Source: Alistipes sp. | GTDB lineage: Bacteria > Bacteroidota > Bacteroidia > Bacteroidales > Rikenellaceae | Direction: 5' to 3' | DNA: 64,000 nt | Assembly (NCBI GenBank): GCA_017936685.1 | Contig: JAGBFA010000015.1 | Span: forward strand, 1-64,000 | Shown: one piece after another, positions 43,551 through 52,860 of the stretch | Layout of the letters: each line of letters begins with the position of its first letter | Position numbering within the stretch: the first letter of the stretch is position 1 | Notes under the pieces: model-generated | Databases searched by the model: none | What the model saw: the letters and a program-made list of their open reading frames with translations, nothing else | Told to the model about the DNA's origin: nothing | Program-made: the position numbers and the translations under genes

Positions 43551-44700
43551 GTTTGGAAATTTTGATAAGATGCGGCAAAGGCAATAGATTGGGCTGACGA
43601 TACATAGGATATTCTGCGCCTAAACTCTTCCACGCCATATAGCAATCCCTTATCTCGTTGCGCCAGCCGCGGCGTAGGAAGTATTGTCCGGTGCGATCCC
43701 AGAAGTCATTGACCTCGATGATCACAGGCCCGTCGTCGGTTATGGCTATGTCCCAGCCTGCGGCCTTGCACCACGGCATGGCCTGCTGGAAACGAACGAC
43801 ATCGGCCTTGATGCGCTCCCAGTCGTCGATGATTGTGCCGTTGAGCTGCGCACCGCTGTCGGGGTGCCGTTCTATTTCGGTTATCTTGCGCCAGCCGTCA
43901 TATCGTATGGCATACTTGATCTCACCGGTGGCAACGTCGATACAGGCATCTACATTGCCGCCCGCGCCGGCATTGTCGACGCAGCTGCCCTCGCGGCCGA
44001 TTTTGATGAACGTCGCAATGATCCTCGCCTCCCCGTCGGGATAAAGGGTCGTCATAAACCGCACGGTGTTGACCGACGAAGGATTGAAGCTCTCCAACTG
44101 TGCCGTCTGCTTTATAAGCCCCTCGAAGATAAGCGGATAGTTGCCGAGCACCTCCGACAGACGGGCACTTTTGCCATTGAAGTAATGCAGCCGGCAATCG
44201 CCGTCGAGATACTCTATCTCCCTAACCACGATAACGCCCTCGCCGTGCGAGTTCTCCGTGTCTTTGATCACACACTGTGCGACCCCCTGCCTTTGGAGTA
44301 TGCGACATACGTCGGCCGCATTGCCGGCAATCTTATCGCTGTCGCAGACTCTGCCCTCGGGCTGATAGAAGCAGTATAACGGCGACTTTCTAACGCCGGT
44401 ATCGTCTAAAATACGGTGTGCAAGAAATTTGTTGCGTGCAAGAGTATAATATTTGACAGGGTTCAGCAGATCGAGATAATGCCTCTGCTCGTTCAGTCCG
44501 AGAAACGAATCTCTGAACGCCTTATCCCGCTTCTCGAACTCGAACTGGTAATACTCGTCACGGGTAATCCCTTTGGTGCGATACAGATGTATGTAATCGA
44601 AAAATATCTTTACGCGCCGGCCGAAAGAGTCTGCCGGATATCGGACTGTCCACGGGAATATCCGATACCAGAATGCAAGAAATCGCTTTATCGGAAGCAT
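43540..44700 (-). CDS. Sugar-transfer-associated ATP-grasp protein (2)
   Basis: 386 residues. It has NKFLAHRILDDTGVRKSP, QCVIKDTENSHGEGVIVV, ESFNPSSVNTVRFMTTL, IKIGREGSCVDNAGAGGNVDA and CKAAGWDIAITDDGPVIIEVNDFWDRTG (split near 325-350), the same ordered motifs as the other two ATPgrasp_ST proteins of the cluster but only distant in sequence. The paralogues probably attach different acyl or amino groups. It overlaps the CapA-like gene by 11 bases. GC content is somewhat higher than in its neighbours. Confidence 0.88.
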   Translation of the reverse strand: MLPIKRFLAFWYRIFPWTVRYPADSFGRRVKIFFDYIHLYRTKGITRDEYYQFEFEKRDKAFRDSFLGLNEQRHYLDLLNPVKYYTLARNKFLAHRILDDTGVRKSPLYCFYQPEGRVCDSDKIAGNAADVCRILQRQGVAQCVIKDTENSHGEGVIVVREIEYLDGDCRLHYFNGKSARLSEVLGNYPLIFEGLIKQTAQLESFNPSSVNTVRFMTTLYPDGEARIIATFIKIGREGSCVDNAGAGGNVDACIDVATGEIKYAIRYDGWRKITEIERHPDSGAQLNGTIIDDWERIKADVVRFQQAMPWCKAAGWDIAITDDGPVIIEVNDFWDRTGQYFLRRGWRNEIRDCYMAWKSLGAEYPMYRQPNLLPLPHLIKISKHEW

Positions 44701-44711
44701 ATCGTCTATTT

Positions 44712-45800
44712 TTATGATATGATGTCCATTATATCCTTTACGGTTATTTCGCGTTCTGCCCGATCGAGCATTTTATCTAATGTTCGGCCAGACGATACTA
44801 AATCTTTATCGAGCAGAGCCGAAGCCAATGTAGCAATTGAGTCTGCGATAGAGGTATCGACACCTGCTATACGTCCAAGAGAGCTGAAAAGGCAGAGTCC
44901 CATCGGGACATCTTCAAGCAAATAACGATGATTCAGGTGCATCGGACCTTTATTAGACGAATCGGCAAAACGCCTGAAACTCTCCATCGCGTCTATTGTT
45001 TCGCTCTTTTCATTACGCCATTTCGCAGCATCGAAGTAATTTAACGGCTCACACCCATAAGCTTCGAGCACCGCATTCTTTTGTTTGTCGAAATTATTGA
45101 TTACATTTACGACCGAGTCGGTGAAAGCCTCCCGATACATCCAAAACTCACCTTTGCTGTATTCGATACGCGATGCGGAGAAAAGCATGCCGATGGTATG
45201 AACCATCATATTGGGATTATGTATTGCAGACTCCAAAATATTCTTGCGTAAATAGTGTGTATTGTCGAACATCTTCGAGAATATATCCAGCACCTCACGG
45301 CTCCTGCTGTTGGGCATTACCGATATGGCGTTTCTCGGATTGTAGAATGTAATCTTGACATAACTATCGTCCATTATCCGCCCATTGTATGCGGTAGTCT
45401 CCCATTCGCAATATGTCACATCTTTATTTATGTACTTTCTAAACAGCAAACTGCCCATGTAGCCGGGACACAGAGCAATTATCTGCCCGTCTCTGACATA
45501 TGGGGCTATGAGCCTTGCCACACTCTCATGTTGAAGGGTTGTAGTCATAACGATAATCACGTCCGCAAAATCGACTGCAGTTTTCACATCGCGCGTGATC
45601 AGGTGAGGCCTCACGAAAAAGACCTTATTAGTCGTGGTATCCTTGACTTGATATCCCTGTTCTGCTACAATAGTATTATAGAAAGATGCGTTACTTGAAG
45701 ATGAAGTTTTCAGCAGACTGACTTCATAGCCCTTCTCTATTAGCTTCGACGCATGAATCAGCCCTGCGTTTCCACAGCCGATGATAGTAACCTTTTTCAT
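44712..45800 (-). CDS. NAD(P)-dependent opine dehydrogenase-like protein
   Basis: 362 residues from ATG at 45800. KKVTIIGCGNAGLIHASKLIEKGYEVSLLKT is a Rossmann start (GxGNAG). ADVIIVMTTTLQHESVARLIAPYVRDGQIIALCPG resembles the dinucleotide domain of octopine/nopaline dehydrogenases. The C-terminal domain begins SAIHNPNMMVHTIGMLFSASRIEY, with the conserved N-P-N and H of the family. Opine dehydrogenases reductively condense an amino acid with pyruvate or another keto acid. Next to ATP-grasp ligases it could make an N-(carboxyalkyl) amino acid that is then coupled to the capsule. The function is inferred. Confidence 0.82.
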   Translation of the reverse strand: MKKVTIIGCGNAGLIHASKLIEKGYEVSLLKTSSSSNASFYNTIVAEQGYQVKDTTTNKVFFVRPHLITRDVKTAVDFADVIIVMTTTLQHESVARLIAPYVRDGQIIALCPGYMGSLLFRKYINKDVTYCEWETTAYNGRIMDDSYVKITFYNPRNAISVMPNSRSREVLDIFSKMFDNTHYLRKNILESAIHNPNMMVHTIGMLFSASRIEYSKGEFWMYREAFTDSVVNVINNFDKQKNAVLEAYGCEPLNYFDAAKWRNEKSETIDAMESFRRFADSSNKGPMHLNHRYLLEDVPMGLCLFSSLGRIAGVDTSIADSIATLASALLDKDLVSSGRTLDKMLDRAEREITVKDIMDIIS

Positions 45801-45810
45801 TGCTATATTA

Positions 45811-46569
45811 TTATAATCTGAATCGTTTATATCCGAACTGCAAATCGTAAACGGACTCTTCCTGTGAGGAAAATATCCTATCGATACCAGCGGCTTTACA
45901 TTTGGCCGGAGTGCCCGCATACAAACATCTCTGGCCATATTCGGAATAATCCTTGTTGCACAGCGATCCCGAAGCTATAACCGAATGGCTCGGGACAACC
46001 GTTCCTCGGGATATGGTCGTCCGATTGCCGATCCATACATAGTCGTTGATAACTATTCGTTTGGTCAGAGGTTGCACCGGGCACATTCCCCCCCCCTTGA
46101 TTATGTAGTGAAAGCTCGTATCATAGATCTGGCATTCCCATGTTATCTCCACGCAATTACCGATATCGATACGGTCACGACATATTATTTTCGTATCGCT
46201 GCCCACAAACGTTCCGTTTGTGCCGAATTGCAATGTGGCGTTCTCGGCGACATATACGTATGTGCCTTGCAGAAAATTTATCGGCCCGTTGAAAACGATC
46301 TGTCCGTTGATCGTCCAAACCGATAACGGACGGCTTGTCGTCGGGTATCTCGTATTGTCTCCGATATGAATCATATTCGGCGATATGTGGCCGTTGATAA
46401 CGATCCTGCCCTTTATGCTGCGAAACTCGGTCTTCGAATAGACAAAGATCGGCAGCCGAAGAGCCTGCTTGAAAGGCAAAGTTTTAAAATTTATGTAGAC
46501 CGTCTTAAACGGGCAATGCGCCAACAGAATTATAATGGTAGATATAAGTCTTTTCAACTTTCCCATCAT
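45811..46569 (-). CDS. Hexapeptide-repeat acyltransferase, with a 9-G tract in the coding sequence
   Basis: 252 residues from ATG at 46569, which overlaps the upstream stop (TAATG). The body is a left-handed beta-helix (GRIVINGHISPNMIHIGDNT, ATLQFGTNGTFVGSDTKIICRDRIDIGNCVEITW split over 110-150, RIVINDYVWIGNRTTISRGTVVP) ending VIASGSLCNKDYSEYGQRCLYAGTPAK, as in O-acetyltransferases of LPS clusters. Codons for KGGGM contain nine consecutive G residues (plus-strand C at 46088-46096). Gain or loss of one base there would truncate the enzyme, so it may be phase-variable. Confidence 0.85.
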   Translation of the reverse strand: MMGKLKRLISTIIILLAHCPFKTVYINFKTLPFKQALRLPIFVYSKTEFRSIKGRIVINGHISPNMIHIGDNTRYPTTSRPLSVWTINGQIVFNGPINFLQGTYVYVAENATLQFGTNGTFVGSDTKIICRDRIDIGNCVEITWECQIYDTSFHYIIKGGGMCPVQPLTKRIVINDYVWIGNRTTISRGTVVPSHSVIASGSLCNKDYSEYGQRCLYAGTPAKCKAAGIDRIFSSQEESVYDLQFGYKRFRL

Positions 46570-47708
46570 TACATATACTTTTGGAATAACGAGTCGTGCA
46601 GATGACTTTGCTCTGCGAGACAATATTCGATGACCGAATCAGTCAGGTCTCCGAAAAATGCCTGACCGGTCAACTGATAGAACCAATATGAAAAATCCGT
46701 CGTATTGACCTCTATTAATTTGGGATTGCCATTTTCATCTATCGCCACGTCATTTGCAAATAGACTCATGTGGGGCAGTCTCTTCGCGACGGATTTGACG
46801 AATTCCTTTATTTTGTCATATTCGGGAATGACGAACGAAGAGGTCGCAAAGTTTATATCGTTGTATATCGCGCTTGTCTGGCCATACTGGTTGCAAGCGT
46901 ATTTTCCCAGCGATCCGTCGTCGTTGACTTTGACGAATGACCCTCCCGAGCAGGCATTATCGACAAAGGCTCCCTTACCACCTATGCGCAAGGCCGCGCC
47001 CAGCACGCGTATCTCGCCGGTCTCCACATCTCTGTAAGTTGCTATTCTAAGAGTATTCACGGAGGTCGGATTGAATTGCGACATATACAGGCTCTGCTTC
47101 ATACATTCTTGAACAAGGAAATTGCGCTTATACTTCGACAATAAAAAATCGACCGAAAGTTTATTTCCCTCCTTGTCGTAGAAACCCTCTTTGCCCGCCG
47201 TCTTCGAAAAGAGAGACACGCCATGCCCTCCCATATCCCGAGAAGGCTTGACAATCAACTTTTCGGCATTATCGACCAATGCGTCAAAGTCTTCTTTTCT
47301 TACAGGATTATAATCACCGTCGTACAGGATTCCGTTTACCGACCTGAAATAGGTTGTCGGCATCATCTCCGATGGGAGGATTGCGCCGAACGAGTTTTTA
47401 TCATTGTAAAATGGCTGGAACTCCTCCGGAGTAAGCACTGTTTCGATATAGTTGCGGGAGATATCATTGGGCACTATATTCTCGTTTTCACCGCAATAGT
47501 TGCAGTATGCAGAGTATTCGCTTTGCACCGGTCTGGCACCGAATACGCTCCATTTACTGTTCCACTTATGTTTCGTCGCGCTGTCTTCGATGGTCGGAAT
47601 ATTGCCAAGCATAATGATTTTCCGATGATAGCCGTCGAACATTCGTTGAATGCCGCGACGCTTCCTCGCTCTCAAAAATCGCAATACGCGCTCTTTCAAA
47701 TATTTCAT
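46569..47708 (-). CDS. Sugar-transfer-associated ATP-grasp protein (3)
   Basis: 379 residues. KLIVKPSRDMGGHGVSLFSK is the ATP-binding strand and glycine loop. MSQFNPTSVNTLRIATYRDV, LRIGGKGAFVDNACSGGSFV and MSLFANDVAIDENGNPKLIEVNTTDFSYW complete the ATPgrasp_ST motif set. The N-terminal 120 residues include a CNYC pair (YCNYCGENENIVP) without a partner. It is the first of the four ATP-grasp genes to be transcribed and lies 11 bases after wzx. Confidence 0.87.
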   Translation of the reverse strand: MKYLKERVLRFLRARKRRGIQRMFDGYHRKIIMLGNIPTIEDSATKHKWNSKWSVFGARPVQSEYSAYCNYCGENENIVPNDISRNYIETVLTPEEFQPFYNDKNSFGAILPSEMMPTTYFRSVNGILYDGDYNPVRKEDFDALVDNAEKLIVKPSRDMGGHGVSLFSKTAGKEGFYDKEGNKLSVDFLLSKYKRNFLVQECMKQSLYMSQFNPTSVNTLRIATYRDVETGEIRVLGAALRIGGKGAFVDNACSGGSFVKVNDDGSLGKYACNQYGQTSAIYNDINFATSSFVIPEYDKIKEFVKSVAKRLPHMSLFANDVAIDENGNPKLIEVNTTDFSYWFYQLTGQAFFGDLTDSVIEYCLAEQSHLHDSLFQKYM

Positions 47709-47719
47709 ACAACTATCTT

Positions 47720-49180
47720 TTATGCCGTTCGCTCATGACGGAAATACCCCATAACGACCTGCTGCAAGTCGGTAAATGTTTTCAGTCCAAACATGTACGC
47801 GCCGCCCAAATAGATTATGATGTATGCCACGATACCGATCGCACCGTTCAAATATACACCGACATCTATCAGAGAGCAGCCGACATGCACTATTGCATAG
47901 ACCAAGGCGGACAAAGCGAATATAGGGGCGAGATCTCTGAATTGTTGCCACACGCTGTATCCTATGTGTTTGCCGACCAAATAGAAGTTAACGGACAATA
48001 GAATCCATGCCGAAAGGACAAAACCCCATATAAGGCCTTTCATTCCCCACATAACCATACCGATGACTATGGCCGCCACATTCACGCCTCTCTTAATTAT
48101 TGTCCATACGAACAGATCACGACTCTTGCCTTTGCTGGCCACTGCGTTGTAGCTTACACCCTGCAAGCAGACGGCAATGCCGGCCATACAGAGCACTTGC
48201 AGATAATAGGCCGACGGCAACCACCTATCGGAATACAACAGCAATATTGCAGGCTGTGCCACCTGTGCAATGATCAGCATCAACGGTGTGGTAACAAATG
48301 CGATTGCGGAACTCAACCGCTTCAATATGCTCTTTAAAGCCGCATCATCGTCCTGGAATTTAGCCAATACCGGATATGACACCTGATCCACGACGGTAGA
48401 AGAACTCGTCGAAACGACCTGTTCGAGTTTGAAGGCCTGCGTATAATAGCCCAATGTGGCCGATGAAAAAAATCTGCCGATCAACAGACCTTGCAGATTG
48501 TTGGCGAGCGTATTTATCAAACTCGACATCAAGATAAACCCGCCGAAGCCGAACAGCTGTTTGAATGACTCTTTGGAGAATACGAGCGACGGCACCCACT
48601 TGTTAAGTCCCCAGAGCAATATGGCCGTGAACAGACTCAGCAGGATTTGCTGCCACACCAATGCCCATACACCCCAGCCGCAATATGCCAGAACAATCGC
48701 AATACCGGCCGACAGCACCGCAGCCGTCACCGTCACCGCAGCGAGTCGTTTGAATTTGAGTTGTTTGCGCAGCTGGTTCTGCTGAATAATGCTCAAAGCG
48801 TTGACTATAAGCACAAGACCTTGCACCCGCAGCACATCGGACAGAAGCGGCAAATTGTAGAAACGGGCTATGGCTGGTGCGCACATAAAGAGCAGAGCGT
48901 AGATTACAGCCGAAAGAAACATATTCCACCAAAAGATAGTGGAATAATCCTCTTTCGTAGGCTCTTTTTTCTGAATGAGTGCCGACCCGAAACCGCCGTC
49001 GACAAAGGTATTGGCAACTGCGATAAAGATCATCAGCATGCCGATGGTACCGTAGTCGTCGGGGGTCAACAGACGCGCCAGAACGATATTCGACACGAAG
49101 GATATGGCCATCGTGCCGAACCGCTGCACAAAGCTCCATATCATTCCCGACAGGGTCTTGGTCTTTAACTCAGATACCAT
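47720..49180 (-). CDS. Repeat-unit flippase (Wzx/WzxC-like)
   Basis: 486 residues and 12-14 membrane helices. TKTLSGMIWSFVQRFGTMAISFVSNIVLARLLTPDDYGTIGMLMIF (split) and DGGFGSALIQKKEPTKEDYSTIFWWN are signatures of the WzxC/TuaB polysaccharide transporter family of the MOP superfamily. GRFFSSATLGYYTQAFKLEQ and YPVLAKFQDD also fit. It moves undecaprenyl-linked units to the periplasm. Confidence 0.93.
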   Translation of the reverse strand: MVSELKTKTLSGMIWSFVQRFGTMAISFVSNIVLARLLTPDDYGTIGMLMIFIAVANTFVDGGFGSALIQKKEPTKEDYSTIFWWNMFLSAVIYALLFMCAPAIARFYNLPLLSDVLRVQGLVLIVNALSIIQQNQLRKQLKFKRLAAVTVTAAVLSAGIAIVLAYCGWGVWALVWQQILLSLFTAILLWGLNKWVPSLVFSKESFKQLFGFGGFILMSSLINTLANNLQGLLIGRFFSSATLGYYTQAFKLEQVVSTSSSTVVDQVSYPVLAKFQDDDAALKSILKRLSSAIAFVTTPLMLIIAQVAQPAILLLYSDRWLPSAYYLQVLCMAGIAVCLQGVSYNAVASKGKSRDLFVWTIIKRGVNVAAIVIGMVMWGMKGLIWGFVLSAWILLSVNFYLVGKHIGYSVWQQFRDLAPIFALSALVYAIVHVGCSLIDVGVYLNGAIGIVAYIIIYLGGAYMFGLKTFTDLQQVVMGYFRHERTA

Positions 49181-49210
49181 AGCCGAATATGCGATTTTTG
49201 CCCGCCGAGG

Positions 49211-50518
49211 CTAATCTCTTCTGAAAATATCCCTCGTGTAGACCTTCTCCGCAACGTCATCGAGAATGGCATCGTAGCGGTTGGCTATGATGGCCTGGCT
49301 CTCCGACTTGAAACGGGCAAGATCGCCGACCACCTCCGAGCCGAAGAACATGGTGCCGTTCTCCAATGTGGGTTCGTATATTATGACCTTCGCCCCTTTG
49401 GCCTTGATGCGTTTCATCACCCCCTGTATGGCACTCTGCCGGAAGTTATCCGATCCGACCTTCATCGTCAGACGATATATGCCGATAATGCACTCGCGCT
49501 CGCAGCGGCTGTCATATCCGTTGCGCCCGCTGTAAGAGTAATATCCCGCCTTGGCCAGCACCTGGTCTGCGACAAAATCCTTGCGCGTGCGGTTGCTCTC
49601 GACAATGGCGGTCATCATATTCTGCGGCACGTCCCGATAGTTGGCCAGCAGCTGCTTGGTGTCTTTGGGCAGACAATAGCCGCCGTAACCGAACGACGGA
49701 TTGTTATAGTGCGTACCGATGCGCGGGTCGAGCCCCACACCCTCGATGATTGCCTGCGAGTCGAGTCCTTTCATCTCGGCGTATGTATCGAGCTCGTTGA
49801 AGTAGCTGACACGCAGCGCAAGATAGGTATTGGCAAAGAGTTTAACAGCCTCTGCCTCCGTCATACCCATAAACAACACGGGTATATTCTCTTTGACGGC
49901 ACCCTCCTGCAAAAGTTCGGCAAAGCGTCGGGCGGCGGCTTCGAGTCTCGGCATGTCGGCAATCGAGGCAATCGCCCTATTCTCTTCATCGGCCTCCTCT
50001 CGCGCGATATGTTTGGGATACCCCACGATGATGCGTGACGGATAGAGGTTGTCATAGAGAGCCTTGCTCTCACGCAGGAACTCGGGAGCGAAAATAATGT
50101 TAAGACGCTTGATGCCTTTTGCCGCATACTTCACATACAGGCTGCGGCAATAGCCCACCGGAATGGTCGATTTGATAATCATCACCGCCTCGGGGTTCAC
50201 CTCCAAAACAATGTCGATGATGTCCTCGATGTGATGGGTATCGAAATAGTTTTTGACGGGATCATAGTTCGTCGGGGCGGCGATTACGATCATCTCGGCA
50301 TCGCGATAAGCCTCGCGGCCGTCGAGCGTGGCGCGCAGATCAAGCGGTTTCTCTGCCAGATACCGCTCGATATAATCATCTTGGACGGGAGATCTCCGGC
50401 GGTTGATAAGATCGACCTTCTCGGGAATTATATCCACGGCCACGACCTCATTATGCTGCGCCAGCAAGGTCGCGATGCTCAATCCCACATATCCCGTTCC
50501 CGCTACTGCTATTTTCAT
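49211..50518 (-). CDS. ugd: UDP-glucose/UDP-sugar 6-dehydrogenase
   Basis: 435 residues. N-terminal Rossmann motif [59 protein letters not shown]; the central helix [22 protein letters not shown]; and the catalytic Cys in [17 protein letters not shown] near residue 270. It oxidises a UDP-hexose to the uronic acid with two NAD+. The capsule therefore probably contains a uronic acid, whose carboxylate is a possible site for amide coupling. Confidence 0.95.
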   Translation of the reverse strand: MKIAVAGTGYVGLSIATLLAQHNEVVAVDIIPEKVDLINRRRSPVQDDYIERYLAEKPLDLRATLDGREAYRDAEMIVIAAPTNYDPVKNYFDTHHIEDIIDIVLEVNPEAVMIIKSTIPVGYCRSLYVKYAAKGIKRLNIIFAPEFLRESKALYDNLYPSRIIVGYPKHIAREEADEENRAIASIADMPRLEAAARRFAELLQEGAVKENIPVLFMGMTEAEAVKLFANTYLALRVSYFNELDTYAEMKGLDSQAIIEGVGLDPRIGTHYNNPSFGYGGYCLPKDTKQLLANYRDVPQNMMTAIVESNRTRKDFVADQVLAKAGYYSYSGRNGYDSRCERECIIGIYRLTMKVGSDNFRQSAIQGVMKRIKAKGAKVIIYEPTLENGTMFFGSEVVGDLARFKSESQAIIANRYDAILDDVAEKVYTRDIFRRD

Positions 50519-50524
50519 GGCGAC

Positions 50525-51586
50525 TTAGAATTTCTTACCGAATACTATACCGAAGAATGTGCGCATCAATATCTCTATGTCGAATTTCCATGAACAATGT
50601 CCCAAATAGTAGAGATCGTACTCCAATCGGCGCAACATCTTCTCCATGGTATCGGTATAACCGTTGTAGAACGTCGCATACGAAGTGACACCGGGGCGGA
50701 TCTGATAGAGGTATTCGTAGCGTTTGTCGTGTTCCAGAATCTGATCGATGTAGAACTTGCGTTCCGGCCGCGGCCCAACAAATGCCATATCTCCGCAGAA
50801 TACATTCCACAGCTGAGGCAGTTCGTCGAGATGGTGTGCACGCAAGAACACCCCGATCTTTGTCAAACGCGGGTCATTATGACCGCAGCCATGACTAAGT
50901 TGGGGGCCCATGGCCTCTGCGTCCATTCGCATTGTTCGGAATTTATAGATATAGAATGGCCTGCCGAAACGGCCTATTCTCTCCTGCTTGAAAATGGCAG
51001 GCCCCCCATCTTCCTTTTTTACGAGTATGGCACATATCACGAACAACGGGGAGAATATTATCATCACCACCAACGAAGCCGACATATCGAATATCCGCTT
51101 CAAGTGGCGCGAAAAAGGATTCATTCCGTCCTTGATGAATCTGTCCTTGGGGACAAGGTGGCTGACGTGCGTCTGTGTGTCGAATCCGCCATGTGCATCA
51201 AGTTCCTCTTTGAGTTTGTTTACCCAACGGGTATAGTCGTTTATGTCGAACTCTTCGGGGAACTTGATAATATAGTGGTTTTTCGCATCGCCTTTCGACA
51301 CTTCATAAAAAGCATTCAATTTCTGCAAGACGTCCTTATTGACAACCGTATAAGGCATCTGCATCGTAGTAGAAAAGCCTCGAATACTGTCGATAAGCTG
51401 CTTTTTTACAGAGAGCCTCAACGAGTATGCCGAATAGCCGTATGCAATCCACGAATGCATCTCCTCATTGAAATAGAGGTGGCTTGTCGAGCAGTCGTTT
51501 TGCCTCTCATCAGAGATGATCTGAGACGAATCCATATGCTTTGTGAGGTTAGGTGTTTTATTGGTCGGCATTGACAGTCTACTCAT
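50525..51586 (-). CDS. Undecaprenyl-phosphate sugar phosphotransferase
   Basis: 353 residues. The N-terminal 155 residues are soluble and unrecognised. A single hydrophobic segment (MSASLVVMIIFSPLFVICAILV near 170-190) is followed by the Bac_transf domain: GPAIFKQERIGRFGRPFYIYKFRTMRMDAE split, DPRLTKIGVFLRAHHLDELPQLWNV and GDMAFVGPRPERKFYIDQI. This PglC/WbaP-type catalytic core starts the repeat unit on the lipid carrier. It lacks the multi-helix N-terminus of full WbaP proteins. Confidence 0.93.
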   Translation of the reverse strand: MSRLSMPTNKTPNLTKHMDSSQIISDERQNDCSTSHLYFNEEMHSWIAYGYSAYSLRLSVKKQLIDSIRGFSTTMQMPYTVVNKDVLQKLNAFYEVSKGDAKNHYIIKFPEEFDINDYTRWVNKLKEELDAHGGFDTQTHVSHLVPKDRFIKDGMNPFSRHLKRIFDMSASLVVMIIFSPLFVICAILVKKEDGGPAIFKQERIGRFGRPFYIYKFRTMRMDAEAMGPQLSHGCGHNDPRLTKIGVFLRAHHLDELPQLWNVFCGDMAFVGPRPERKFYIDQILEHDKRYEYLYQIRPGVTSYATFYNGYTDTMEKMLRRLEYDLYYLGHCSWKFDIEILMRTFFGIVFGKKF

Positions 51587-51972
51587 TGCAATATGTCATT
51601 CAGATGCCTGCGGTACCATCGGCTGTATGAAATCGGCGAAATAGGAGTACCTAACAATTTCAAGTAGTCCATTTCATTGGCGGCCATTATGTGGTTACGA
51701 CACAGACTCTTCACTTTCTCATAATGCAGGCAATACATCAGCAGCGGGAACGGATAGTCCTTTACATGAATTATGGCCGCGTCAAATTCATCATCGACCA
51801 TCGTCTCCAACAAGTATGCGGACTTGTCGAACGCCGCCCAATATTGTCCGATGCCATAGAGGTGAACACTCTTTTCATTTGCACACTCCCTGCTTACAAT
51901 AGTCTTGGAATCCCTTGCAAGCAGCATTTGCACATAATCGAATATGTTCAACGGTTTTGCTGCATGTGCCAT
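51583..51972 (-). CDS. Small conserved-position capsule gene of unknown function
   Basis: 129 residues. Its stop overlaps the start of the sugar transferase (ATGA), so the two are translationally coupled. It lies directly after upxY, where Bacteroides capsule loci carry upxZ, but I see no clear UpxZ pattern. VDDEFDAAIIHVKDYPFPLLMYCLHYEKV reads as an alpha/beta fold. A regulatory role by position is only a possibility. Confidence 0.6.
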   Translation of the reverse strand: MAHAAKPLNIFDYVQMLLARDSKTIVSRECANEKSVHLYGIGQYWAAFDKSAYLLETMVDDEFDAAIIHVKDYPFPLLMYCLHYEKVKSLCRNHIMAANEMDYLKLLGTPISPISYSRWYRRHLNDILQ

Positions 51973-52017
51973 ATCGATTAATTTTCAATATCTCGGTGAA
52001 TCGTCAGCCATGTATGA

Positions 52018-52566
52018 CTACAATAGCTCGACATACGCATCGTTTATCTCGACACTTACCGCCATGAGCGACGGAAGAGTCAAAACCAATCTCTTATACT
52101 TCGATCCCTGCACCGTCTGCAATTTGCCCTCGTAGCCGTTTAGTGCTCCGCCGACTATGCGGATATCGCGGCCGCACATCAGATCGGTAATCTCCTCGGC
52201 CGAATAGAATTTAGGCTTGTCCGTTGCCCGTATCGCTCCGATAAACCGCCGCATATCCTCGTCCGGAACAATGATTGGCTCGCCCTGTCTCCCGCCCTTC
52301 TTGAATCGGTATTGAAGCGTCGGGGTTTTGGCCACGACAGGATCGATATTCCGGCGGCAATCATTCACGAAGAGCAAATCGTGTATGACAGGGGACTCGA
52401 CTTTCGTGCGTTTGCCATTTCTCACTACAAGACGTGTGGACATAGGTGTGAAGACCTCCATTCCCGCCTCGGACAACTGTTTGTACGCCGGCAACATGGC
52501 ATTCGTCCTTTTCAGATCCCGCATTGCATGCCAATGCTTTTCCGCATCGTCTTGATTAGCACACAT
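52018..52566 (-). CDS. UpxY-family NusG-like transcription antiterminator
   Basis: 182 residues. The N-terminal NGN domain has WHAMRDLKRTNAMLPAYKQLSEAGMEVFTP, and VIHDLLFVNDCRRNIDPVVAKTPTLQYRF fits the UpxY subfamily. The C-terminal KOW region is GRDIRIVGGALNGYEGKLQTVQG. UpxY proteins act on the leader of their own capsule operon to let RNA polymerase read through. It is the first gene of the operon, after a 294-base leader. Confidence 0.92.
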   Translation of the reverse strand: MCANQDDAEKHWHAMRDLKRTNAMLPAYKQLSEAGMEVFTPMSTRLVVRNGKRTKVESPVIHDLLFVNDCRRNIDPVVAKTPTLQYRFKKGGRQGEPIIVPDEDMRRFIGAIRATDKPKFYSAEEITDLMCGRDIRIVGGALNGYEGKLQTVQGSKYKRLVLTLPSLMAVSVEINDAYVELL

Positions 52567-52860
52567 ATTTCAGACAGCTACACACCTCCTAATCCTGCAA
52601 GAGTCTGCATATAGTGCATTTTCAAGCAGTTATAAGCAATAAAATCAAAAGTTCGACGTAAACCGCACTGCAAATCCACAGGGTTTGTCATCTTGTTAAT
52701 TTGCTCACTTTTCAAAAAGTCACGAAAGGCGTATATGCACCTGCCGTATCCTTGTTAGGGAGTTCGACTCCCAACGTATAAAAAGGTTCAAATTCTTGCA
52801 CTTTTTCTCGCCTTGACATAGACCGTGCAAGCACGACTCTGTGCTCGGCTTAACGAAAAA
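52567..52860 (-). promoter_or_regulatory. Capsule operon leader between invertible promoter and upxY
   Basis: 294 bases without a gene. When the promoter is ON this is transcribed as a long 5' leader. It contains a stem-loop at 52754-52775 (GTTGGGAGT and ACTCCCTAAC in the minus-strand RNA). In Bacteroides the leader is where UpxY acts, so the stem-loop is a candidate pause or antitermination element. Confidence 0.5.

Noticed and set aside
50597..51574. 325-codon open frame on the plus strand
   Set aside because: Shadow of the sugar phosphotransferase gene.
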